9,033 nt of DNA from NCBI GenBank assembly GCA_903861235.1, contig CAIOTP010000265.1:1-9033 (forward strand), written 5' to 3'. Of this stretch, positions 1 to 6,787 are shown piece after piece (position 1 is the stretch's first letter; each line of letters opens with the position of its first letter). The notes under the pieces are model-generated. The model was given only the letters and a program-made list of their open reading frames with translations, was not told the DNA's origin and made no database searches. This DNA comes from an uncultured bacterium. GTDB taxonomy: Bacteria > Planctomycetota > Phycisphaerae > Phycisphaerales > SM1A02. Both the position numbers and the translations under genes were made by a program.

Positions 1-1617
<1,617 letters not shown>

Positions 1618-1637
1618 TCCATCCTTCCAGGCGAACG

Positions 1638-1676
1638 GCGGCCGTCCTCCGAACGAGGACGGCCGCTTTCCTTTTG
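1638..1676 (+). terminator. Intrinsic terminator of ppdK
   Basis: A perfect 12-bp GC-rich stem (1638-1649 pairs with 1655-1666) closes a 5-nt loop (cgaac) and is followed by the T-rich tract tttccttttg. It starts 20 nt after the ppdK stop codon. The T tract ends about 12 nt before the presumed -10 box of the next gene, so terminator and promoter are almost fused. Confidence 0.9.
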
Positions 1677-1688
1677 CCGCAACGCCGC

Positions 1689-1694
1689 TAGCCT
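1689..1694 (+). promoter_or_regulatory. Putative -10 box (TAGCCT) for the CBM9-like lipoprotein gene
   Basis: TAGCCT lies 6 nt before the ATG at 1701. With normal -10 to +1 spacing, transcription would start at or next to the A of the start codon, giving a leaderless mRNA. No good -35 is visible; the T-rich end of the ppdK terminator occupies that region. No Shine-Dalgarno sequence precedes the ATG. The same layout recurs upstream of four other genes in this window, which raises confidence above what this box alone would deserve. Confidence 0.5.
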
Positions 1695-1700
1695 GCGGTC

Positions 1701-2510
1701 ATGCGGCGTGCGAGCGTGATCCTGCTGGTCGTGGGCCTGCTTGCCGCGGGCGCCTGCCAGAGTTCGGCCTACGGTCCGTGGCCTCGGCGGACGCCCCCGG
1801 GCACCCAGCGGGAGTACCCGTGCCGCTTCACCACGGAGAAGCCGATCCTCGACGGAAGGCTCGACGATCGTGCCTGGGTGGTGGCGCCGTGGAGCGAGCC
1901 CTTCTTCGACGCGGTGGATCCCGACGGACCCAGGCCTGAACAGGAGACCTGGTTCAAGCTGGCGTGGGACGAGAGCAGCCTGTACGTGGCTGCGGTGCTC
2001 ATGGAGACGGACGTGCGGGCCACCGTGGAGCGGGCGGACGCGGCGGTTTGGCCGGACAGCGACTTCGAGGTCTTCATCGATCGTGGCTCTCAGGGGAAGG
2101 CGTGGTTCACCATCCGGGCCAACGCCCGTGGGGTGATCCGGGGCTCGTTCGAGGAACGCAGCGGCGACTCGATCCTGCCCAGGGCCTGGTCCTGTTCCGC
2201 CCTGGATGGCGGCCTTCAGGTGGACGGCTCCTTGAACGACGCGTCCGACACCGACCGCGCATGGGTGGTGGAGATGGCGATCCCCTGGTCCTGTCTCGCG
2301 CCGCCTGCAGGTTCCGTCTGGCAGGCGGGTCCGGAGGCGGGCGCGGAGCCGCTGGTCGGCGACGTACTCCGCATGAACTTCGTCCGGCGACGCAACGCCC
2401 CGGCCGCGGCGGAGGTGGGCACGGAGCCCAGCCTCTGGTCCTGGACCCCCACATGGTCGCGCGACCCGCGCGACCCCCGGCACTGGGGCCGGGTCCGCTT
2501 CACGCGGTAG
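1701..2510 (+). CDS. Putative lipoprotein with a CBM9-like (DOMON-type) domain
   Basis: The 269-residue product begins with a positively charged n-region (MRR), a hydrophobic core at 5-16 and Cys19 in LAAGAC-Q. This is an acceptable but not ideal lipobox, with Ala at -3 and Ala at -1. The rest resembles the carbohydrate-binding module 9 family as found in proteins of unknown function: DGRLDDRAW at 51-59 (the usual opening), a WFKLAWDESSLYVAA strand pair at 84-98, DSDFEVFID at 119-127, VVEMAIPWSCL at 189-199, and a closing SLWSWTPTW...HWGRVRF at 244-267. In related proteins this beta-sandwich is often fused to enzymes or outer-membrane proteins; here it stands alone with no catalytic domain. 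It probably sits on an envelope membrane facing the periplasm and binds a sugar or another small ligand, but the ligand cannot be read from sequence. The gene is monocistronic: a terminator lies before it and a 92-bp gap after it. The ATG at 1701 is chosen because it gives a full signal peptide right behind the -10 box. Confidence 0.82.
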   Translation: MRRASVILLVVGLLAAGACQSSAYGPWPRRTPPGTQREYPCRFTTEKPILDGRLDDRAWVVAPWSEPFFDAVDPDGPRPEQETWFKLAWDESSLYVAAVLMETDVRATVERADAAVWPDSDFEVFIDRGSQGKAWFTIRANARGVIRGSFEERSGDSILPRAWSCSALDGGLQVDGSLNDASDTDRAWVVEMAIPWSCLAPPAGSVWQAGPEAGAEPLVGDVLRMNFVRRRNAPAAAEVGTEPSLWSWTPTWSRDPRDPRHWGRVRFTR

Positions 2511-2528
2511 GGCAGCCCCGCCCATAAG
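2499..2528 (+). promoter_or_regulatory. Weak candidate promoter for the dehydrogenase-like gene
   Basis: TTCACG (2499-2504) and CATAAG (2523-2528) match sigma-70 -35 and -10 hexamers at 4 of 6 positions each with an 18-bp spacer. The -35 part overlaps the end of the lipoprotein gene. If real, transcription would start near 2535 and give a leader of about 70 nt. No TANNNT box lies just before the ATG of this gene, unlike its neighbours, so a leadered transcript is plausible. Confidence 0.25.
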
Positions 2529-2537
2529 CCGAAGTTG

Positions 2538-2560
2538 TCCCGTTCGCCCGGGAATCGGGA
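2538..2560 (+). other. Hairpin in the presumed 5' leader of the dehydrogenase-like gene
   Basis: TCCCG (2538-2542) pairs with CGGGA (2556-2560) and TTC (2543-2545) with GAA (2552-2554). One T at 2555 is bulged and the loop is 6 nt (GCCCGG). No T run follows, so it is not an intrinsic terminator of the upstream gene. A second, weaker pairing (GCCG 2562-2565 with CGGC 2576-2579) follows. Whether the leader has a regulatory role is not known. Confidence 0.3.
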
Positions 2561-2597
2561 GCCGAAAGGTCGTGACGGCCGAAGATTTCCCTTCCAC

Positions 2598-2600
2598 GGA
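2598..2600 (+). promoter_or_regulatory. Possible short Shine-Dalgarno (GGA) bearing on the start choice at 2603/2609
   Basis: GGA sits 2 nt before the ATG at 2603 but 8 nt before the in-frame ATG at 2609. If this GGA is used, 2609 (Met3 of the longer product) has the better spacing and would be the real start. It is one of the few Shine-Dalgarno-like elements next to a start in the window. Confidence 0.3.
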
Positions 2601-2602
2601 AC

Positions 2603-3961
2603 ATGGCCATGACACGACACGGCATCGATCGCAGCGAACCCGTCCGCACCGAGCGCCTCGCCAGTTCGCCGGCGCGCATCCTGGAGGAACTGGAGATCGT
2701 GCCCGAGCCGGGCAGCCTGTACCACCAGGTGCTCCAGCAGGTGCTGGCCATGGCGCCGGTGGTGGGCATGCGACACGAGCATCAGCTCATGTTCGCGCAG
2801 CCCAAGAACGAGATCGCCGTGCACTTCCCGGTGCTCATGGACGACGGACGACATCGCATCTTCACGGGCTACCGAGTGCAGCACAACAACGCGCTCGGTC
2901 CCTACAAGGGCGGATTGCGGTACCACCCGCACGTCACGCTCGACCAGATGAAGGGCCTGGCCATGATCATGAGCCTGAAGTGCAGCCTGCTCCGGCTGCC
3001 CTTCGGCGGCGCCAAGGGAGGCGTGCGGTGCAATCCGCGCGAGCTCGGTCGCGACGAGCTCATGCGGGTGACGCGTCGCTTCTGCAGCGCCATCAGCAAC
3101 CAGATCGGCCCCGACTACGACATTCCGGGCCCGGGCGTGGGCACCGACAGCCAGACCATGGCGTGGTTCGTCGACACCTTCGCGCAGACCACGCCGGAGC
3201 ACGGACGGCAGGACACCACGCGGGCGGTCACGGGCAAGCCGGTGGAGCTGGGCGGCGTGCCCGGGCGCGACCGTGCCAGCGCCATGGGCCTGGTGATGGT
3301 GCTCGAGGAGATGCTGCCCGACTTCGGCATGCAGCTGCGAGGTCTGCGCTTCAGCATGCTCGGCTACGGCAAGGTGGGCAGCTGGACCGCCCGCATCCTG
3401 GAGGAGCGCGGCGCCACGCTGGTGGCCGCCATGGACGACACCGGCGCAGTCCGCAACGACCGCGGTCTGGAGGCGGGTGAGCTGGCCGAGCATGTGCACG
3501 CCCAGGGGGGCGTGCGAGGATTCGCCCAGGCCAACGCCGTGGAGCGGGTCGACTTCCTGCAGGCGCCCGTGGACCTGTTCATTCCCGCGGCCCTGGAGAA
3601 CATGATCGACGCGGAGAGCGCCTCGCTGATCCGGGCCCGGGTGGTGGCCGAGGCGGCGAGCCTGCCGACCACTCCCGAGGGCGAGGAAGTGCTGCTGCAG
3701 CGCGGCGTGGAGGTGCTTCCCAGCATCCTGTGCAACGCGGGCGGCCTGGTGGCCAGCTACCTGGAGTGGACCATGAACAAGAGTTCGCACCAGCTGACCG
3801 CCGCCGAGATGGAGGAGCGGCTGGGTCTGCAGATGACCGAGGCGGCGCGCCGCGTCCGCCTGGCCCGGCACCGGCTCGAGACGGACCTGCGGAGCGCGGC
3901 CATCGGTTCTGCGCTCGAGCAGATCAGTCGCGTGCATCAGCTTCGCGGCGTGTTCCCCTGA
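2603..3961 (+). CDS. Glu/Leu/Phe/Val dehydrogenase family protein lacking the catalytic Asp
   Basis: The 452-residue product has the normal length for hexameric amino-acid dehydrogenases, which oxidatively deaminate glutamate (or Leu/Phe/Val) with NAD(P)+. The N-terminal dimerisation/substrate domain has GPYKGGLRYHPHVTLDQMKG and PFGGAKGGV; the NAD-binding domain has GYGKVGS (GxGxxG, 254-260), PAALENMI (328-335), PTTPE and CNAGGLVASYLEW. Lys102, Lys126 and Lys138 have the spacing (24 and 12) of the family lysines K89, K113 and K125 of Clostridium symbiosum GDH. The catalytic Asp (D165, 40 residues after K125) falls exactly on Gly178: the sequence reads DIPGPGVGTD where active enzymes read about DIPxPDVxT. 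The conserved GANGPTT is also changed to AASLPTT (351-357). The fold is therefore secure, but glutamate dehydrogenase activity is doubtful; a regulatory, altered-substrate or degenerate role is possible. The start could be 2603 or 2609. The gene converges on the HIT gene with a 9-bp gap. Confidence 0.9.
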   Translation: MAMTRHGIDRSEPVRTERLASSPARILEELEIVPEPGSLYHQVLQQVLAMAPVVGMRHEHQLMFAQPKNEIAVHFPVLMDDGRHRIFTGYRVQHNNALGPYKGGLRYHPHVTLDQMKGLAMIMSLKCSLLRLPFGGAKGGVRCNPRELGRDELMRVTRRFCSAISNQIGPDYDIPGPGVGTDSQTMAWFVDTFAQTTPEHGRQDTTRAVTGKPVELGGVPGRDRASAMGLVMVLEEMLPDFGMQLRGLRFSMLGYGKVGSWTARILEERGATLVAAMDDTGAVRNDRGLEAGELAEHVHAQGGVRGFAQANAVERVDFLQAPVDLFIPAALENMIDAESASLIRARVVAEAASLPTTPEGEEVLLQRGVEVLPSILCNAGGLVASYLEWTMNKSSHQLTAAEMEERLGLQMTEAARRVRLARHRLETDLRSAAIGSALEQISRVHQLRGVFP

Positions 3962-3970
3962 ACGGAGCGG

Positions 3971-4381
3971 TCAGCGCAGTTCCTGGCAGATCCGCCGGGC
4001 CAGGTCCGCCCCGGCGGTCTGGTCCAGCGGCGAGGCCTTCCAGCCCACGCCAAGGCCGCGTCCATCCTCGAGCCGTGGAATGATGTGGAAGTGCACGTGC
4101 ATCACCGCCTGGTGGGCCAGGGCACCGTTGTTCTGCAGCACGTTGTAGGCCTTCGCTCCGGTCGCTCGCAGGATCGCCACCGCCACGCGGGGCAGCGCGG
4201 CACCCAGCGCCGCCGCGGAAGCCTCGCTCAGCTGGTGGAGCTGCTCCTTCTCCTCCTTGGGCACCACGAGCGTGTGGCCCGGGCTCAGCGGATTCACGTC
4301 CAGGAACGCCAGCACCCGCTCGTTCTCCAGCAGCTTGTGGCAGGGAATCTCGCCTCGGATGATGCGCGTGAAGATGCTCAT
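3971..4381 (-). CDS. HIT-family (histidine triad) nucleotide-binding protein, Hint-like
   Basis: This 136-residue protein is the usual size for a bacterial Hint-type HIT protein: soluble hydrolases of nucleoside phosphoramidates and other nucleotidyl conjugates that use a histidine nucleophile. It opens with SIFTRIIRGEIPCHKLLEN, the standard start of this group. NPLSPGHTLVVPK is at 30-42, NNG at 84-86 and the histidine triad HVHFHIIPR at 95-103; the middle His, His97, is the expected nucleophile. The start is the ATG whose complement lies at 4379-4381, placed 7 nt after a -10-like box on the minus strand. It is divergent from nadC (49 bp between starts) and ends 9 bp from the convergent dehydrogenase gene. 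Its cellular substrate cannot be told from sequence. Confidence 0.95.
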   Translation of the reverse strand: MSIFTRIIRGEIPCHKLLENERVLAFLDVNPLSPGHTLVVPKEEKEQLHQLSEASAAALGAALPRVAVAILRATGAKAYNVLQNNGALAHQAVMHVHFHIIPRLEDGRGLGVGWKASPLDQTAGADLARRICQELR

Positions 4382-4388
4382 GGCGGGG

Positions 4389-4394
4389 AAGGTA
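4389..4394 (-). promoter_or_regulatory. Putative -10 box (TACCTT) for the HIT gene
   Basis: Read on the minus strand, TACCTT is followed by the 7-nt CCCCGCC and then the ATG of the HIT gene. This predicts a start at or next to the initiation codon. No recognisable -35 is seen, and the -35 region overlaps the palindrome and the promoter of the divergent nadC gene. Confidence 0.45.
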
Positions 4395-4395
4395 T

Positions 4396-4408
4396 CCGCG
4401 GTCCGCGG
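4396..4408. promoter_or_regulatory. Palindrome between divergent HIT and nadC promoters (candidate operator)
   Basis: CCGCGG-T-CCGCGG is a 13-bp perfect inverted repeat about the central T at 4402. It lies between the two facing -10 boxes (4389-4394 minus, 4418-4423 plus), where both -35 elements should be, so a bound protein could block both promoters. In such GC-rich DNA a short GC palindrome can also arise by chance. No regulator is assigned. Confidence 0.3.
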
Positions 4409-4417
4409 CGTGCCCCG

Positions 4418-4423
4418 TACCAT
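4418..4423 (+). promoter_or_regulatory. Putative -10 box (TACCAT) for the nadC operon
   Basis: TACCAT ends 7 nt before the ATG at 4431, giving a predicted transcription start at or near the start codon. No -35 consensus and no Shine-Dalgarno are visible. It would drive nadC, birA and the two secreted-protein genes. Confidence 0.5.
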
Positions 4424-4430
4424 CGCATGC

Positions 4431-5312
4431 ATGGCTGGGCGAAGTTCATCGAAGGCATGGCTCGACGCACAGGTCTGCGCGTGGCTGGCCGAGGATCTCG
4501 GCATCGCGGGCGACGTGACGAGCCGCGCCATGGTCCCGGCCCGAGCCCGCGCCACCGCCGTGGTCCGCGCCCGGGGCGCCGGAACGCTTTCGGGGATCGT
4601 GGTGGCCCGACGGGTGGTGGCGCTCGGCGCTCCCGGCGTCCGCATGCGCTCTCGTCTGGCGGACGGGCGACCGTTCCGGGCAGGCGAGGCCATCCTCACC
4701 CTGGAGGGCAACCTTCGCTCCATCCTGGCGATCGAGCGCACCTTGCTCAACGCACTGGGTCGCCTGAGCGGCGTGGCCACCGCCACCGCGGACATGGTCC
4801 AGCGGGTCCGAGGCACGCGAGCCAGGATTCGCGACACCCGCAAGACCACGCCAGGCCTTCGGCGCCTCGAGAAGGCGGCCGTGGTGCATGGAGGCGGGAC
4901 ACCGCATCGCCAGGGACTGCACGACGCGTTCCTGTGCAAGGACAACCATCTGGCGCACGTCCCGGTCACACGGCTCGCCCACGCGGTCGAGCAGGGGGTC
5001 CGCTCGGCCCGCCGGCGGAACCGCCTGGCCTTCGTCATGGTGGAGGTGGACACGGTGGCCCAGTTCGAGCGCATCCTGGCCATGCCCAAGGGTGTGGTGG
5101 ACGCGGTGCTGCTGGACAACATGCCACCGGCCACGCTCCGGCGTCTGGTCCGGCGACGGGATCTCCGGGCGCCATGGCTGCAGCTGGAGGCCAGCGGCGG
5201 GGTGAGGGCGGGCACCGTCCGCGGCATCGCCCGCACCGGCGTGGACTTCGTCAGTTGCGGGTCGATCACGCATTCCGCGCCGCAGGTGGACTTCGGCCTG
5301 GACATCGGCTGA
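4431..5312 (+). CDS. nadC: Nicotinate-nucleotide diphosphorylase (carboxylating) / quinolinate phosphoribosyltransferase
   Basis: NadC joins quinolinate and PRPP to give nicotinate mononucleotide, CO2 and PPi, the entry of de novo made pyridine into NAD. The 293-residue length is normal for the family. Visible landmarks are EDLGIAGDVTS (21-31), LEGNLRSILAIERTLLN (91-107), RLSGVAT (111-117), DTRKTTPGLRRLEK (135-148, the PRPP/quinolinate-binding signature), GGGTPHR (154-160), KDNH (170-173), VEVDT (204-208), LLDN (227-230), LEASGG (252-257) and GVDFVSCGSITHS (270-282). All the basic and acidic residues I expect in the active site are present. The frame stays open further upstream, but 4431 is the right start: homology begins there and the -10 box ends at 4423. 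It is the first gene of a tight unit, with birA starting 3 bp after its stop. Neither nadA nor nadB is in the window. Confidence 0.96.
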   Translation: MAGRSSSKAWLDAQVCAWLAEDLGIAGDVTSRAMVPARARATAVVRARGAGTLSGIVVARRVVALGAPGVRMRSRLADGRPFRAGEAILTLEGNLRSILAIERTLLNALGRLSGVATATADMVQRVRGTRARIRDTRKTTPGLRRLEKAAVVHGGGTPHRQGLHDAFLCKDNHLAHVPVTRLAHAVEQGVRSARRRNRLAFVMVEVDTVAQFERILAMPKGVVDAVLLDNMPPATLRRLVRRRDLRAPWLQLEASGGVRAGTVRGIARTGVDFVSCGSITHSAPQVDFGLDIG

Positions 5313-5315
5313 ACC

Positions 5316-6134
5316 ATGGCCTCGAAGCCCTCCCACGCCGGCGGATCCCTCGATCCATGGCCTGAAGCGATCGAGGCTGCATGCCAGGGTTCGCCGCATT
5401 TCCGCATGGTGCGCGTGCTCCGCGAGACCACCAGCACTCAGGATGCGGCCGTGCAACTCGGGCCGGGCGCCGTGGTCACGGCGGGTCGGCAGTCGGCCGG
5501 TCGCGGCCGCCTGGGAGCGGCATGGGCCGACACCCTGGACGAGGGCGTGGCGGTCACCTTCACGCTTCCGCCCATGCCTGCGGAGCGACTGGCCATGGCG
5601 GCCGCGGTGGCGTCGGCGGAGGCGCTGATCTCGCTGCTGCCACCGGAGGTCGCCGCGTGCGCCGGCATCAAGTGGCCCAACGACATCGTGGCCTTGCGTC
5701 CGGATGGCGGATTCCGCAAGCTCTGCGGGATCCTGGTGGAGCGGACGGACCGCATGTCCCTGGTGGGTGTCGGCGTGAACGTGCATCAGGCCTCGTTCGC
5801 GGGCGAGCTGGCCGGGCGGGCGACCAGTCTGGCCATGCTCGGTGTCCATGTGGATCGGCTGCAGGTTCTCCTGAACCTGATGCGCGAGCTCGATCGCTGG
5901 CTCGGCGCCAGCCATGAGGTCCTTGCCGCCGGATATCGAAGGCTCGACCGCACGAGGGGCCTGCGGCTTCGCTTCCACACGCCCGCGGGACCCGTGGAGG
6001 GGGTGGTGTTGGACTGCGACCCGCTGCAGGGACTCCGGATCCGGACCCTGGAAGGCCAGGTCGAGTTGGCCGCCGCCACCACCAGGGTGGATCCGGAGTC
6101 GCCGGCGGACCGATCTACAATGTCGACCCCATGA
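5316..6134 (+). CDS. birA: Biotin--[acetyl-CoA-carboxylase] ligase (class I, no DNA-binding domain)
   Basis: Biotin protein ligase activates biotin to biotinyl-5'-AMP and transfers it to the lysine of carboxylase carrier domains. The 272-residue product has ETTSTQD (37-43), GRGRLG (62-67, the adenylate-binding loop), KWPND (119-123, with the essential Lys), KLCGIL (135-140) and GVGVNV (151-156), then a small C-terminal SH3-like domain (about 215-258) with an EGVVLDCDPLQGL core. There is no N-terminal winged-helix segment, so it is a monofunctional class I enzyme and should not itself repress biotin genes. The start at 5316 lies 3 bp after the nadC stop and has no Shine-Dalgarno, suggesting translation coupled to nadC. 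Its TGA overlaps the ATG of the next gene (ATGA, 6131-6134). A -10-like box for that gene lies inside the last codons of birA. Confidence 0.94.
   Translation: MASKPSHAGGSLDPWPEAIEAACQGSPHFRMVRVLRETTSTQDAAVQLGPGAVVTAGRQSAGRGRLGAAWADTLDEGVAVTFTLPPMPAERLAMAAAVASAEALISLLPPEVAACAGIKWPNDIVALRPDGGFRKLCGILVERTDRMSLVGVGVNVHQASFAGELAGRATSLAMLGVHVDRLQVLLNLMRELDRWLGASHEVLAAGYRRLDRTRGLRLRFHTPAGPVEGVVLDCDPLQGLRIRTLEGQVELAAATTRVDPESPADRSTMSTP
6116..6121 (+). promoter_or_regulatory. Putative internal -10 box (TACAAT) within the end of birA
   Basis: TACAAT differs from the sigma-70 -10 consensus at one position and lies 9 nt before the ATG at 6131. It could start a separate, almost leaderless transcript for the two secreted-protein genes. 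No convincing -35 is seen 16-18 bp upstream. Confidence 0.4.
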
Positions 6135-6787
6135 ACTGGATCGCCTGCATGCTGGTCCTCGTCACCGCCGTCGCGGCCCGGGCGCAGGCCACCGAGGCCG
6201 GTGACCTGGTGCCGATCGAGCAGGGCGTCTCGGACATGAACAGCGTGGGCACCTCGCTTCGCGTGATGCCCGTGGATCTGGGCACGGGCAACAGCTTCAC
6301 GCGCCTCTATGGCGTGGCGGGACGGCCCGACCTGCTCGTGCGAAGCCAGGGCGGCATCTACGCGGTGTTCGAGCAGAGCGACTACGTCCGTGTGCAGCGG
6401 CAGAACAGTTCGCGCGTGTACGCGGTGTGGCCCGCGGGCACGGTCTTTCACATCGGCCAGCCGGACTTCACGAGCATGCGCACCGCGGGCATCCGTCATG
6501 GACCGCAGGCCGTGATGCTCTTCGCGCCAGGACTGCAGCCGCAGGTTCCGAAGAAGTCGACCGCCCCGGATCGGAGGCTGAGCAATCGGGTCTCCACAGG
6601 GCCGATGGACCGGTCTCGTCCCTCGTCGCGGCTCGACACGGCGCGGCCCTCGGGGAGCGGTCCGTCGCAGTGGGAGGGCGGCCTTCCTGGCTATGTCCAG
6701 CGGGTCCGTCCGCCCGCGGTCCCTGCGGACGCGGGCGCCCCCCAGGGTGGCGGCTCCGCGGATGCGCCCAAGCCGACTTCCGAATGA
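6131..6787 (+). CDS. Secreted protein of unknown function (218 aa), Pro/Ser-rich tail
   Basis: I do not recognise this family. Residues 1-18 form a Sec-type signal peptide with a hydrophobic core at 3-16 and a likely cut after ARA (16-18), before Gln19. The n-region has no Lys or Arg, which is unusual. Residues about 25-135 look folded and beta-rich, with the paired phrases GIYAVF (75-80) and RVYAVW (95-100). From about 137 to the end the chain is rich in Pro, Ser, Arg and Gly and is probably disordered. After signal removal no Cys remains, and no membrane anchor or LPXTG-like signal is seen, so it should be periplasmic or exported. Its ATG overlaps the birA TGA, and its own TGA overlaps the next start (6784-6787), so it is probably translationally coupled on both sides. 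GC and codon style match the neighbours, and no Shine-Dalgarno is present. Confidence 0.8.
   Translation: MNWIACMLVLVTAVAARAQATEAGDLVPIEQGVSDMNSVGTSLRVMPVDLGTGNSFTRLYGVAGRPDLLVRSQGGIYAVFEQSDYVRVQRQNSSRVYAVWPAGTVFHIGQPDFTSMRTAGIRHGPQAVMLFAPGLQPQVPKKSTAPDRRLSNRVSTGPMDRSRPSSRLDTARPSGSGPSQWEGGLPGYVQRVRPPAVPADAGAPQGGGSADAPKPTSE

Noticed and set aside
2541..2602. Superficial likeness of the dehydrogenase leader to the glutamine (glnA-type) riboswitch: CGTTC, a short hairpin, then CCGAAAGG, CCGAAG and a closing GGAAC.
   Set aside because: From memory, the conserved GGAAGUARG core of that aptamer is missing, and about 14 extra bases separate CCGAAG from the closing strand. A covariance-model search would decide it; a hit above threshold would reverse this.
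3992..4017. Perfect 8-bp stem (3992-3999 with 4010-4017) just after the dehydrogenase stop, as a possible terminator.
   Set aside because: It has a 10-nt loop, no T run on either strand, and lies wholly inside the HIT coding sequence, where GC-rich codons make such pairings common.
4257..4430. Upstream in-frame extension of nadC from ATG 4257.
   Set aside because: It runs antisense through the HIT gene, has no NadC homology, and the promoter-like box and homology both place the start at 4431.
4446..5978. Long open frames on the minus strand opposite nadC/birA, and similar ones opposite the lipoprotein, dehydrogenase and secreted-protein genes.
   Set aside because: They are typical antisense shadows in GC-rich DNA: low-complexity His/Arg/Gly-rich products with no family motif, lying over genes with secure homology or signal peptides.
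6427..6783. Upstream in-frame extension of the 545-aa secreted protein.
   Set aside because: It would overlap the 218-aa gene entirely, reads as low-complexity sequence, and would bury the clear signal peptide at 6784.
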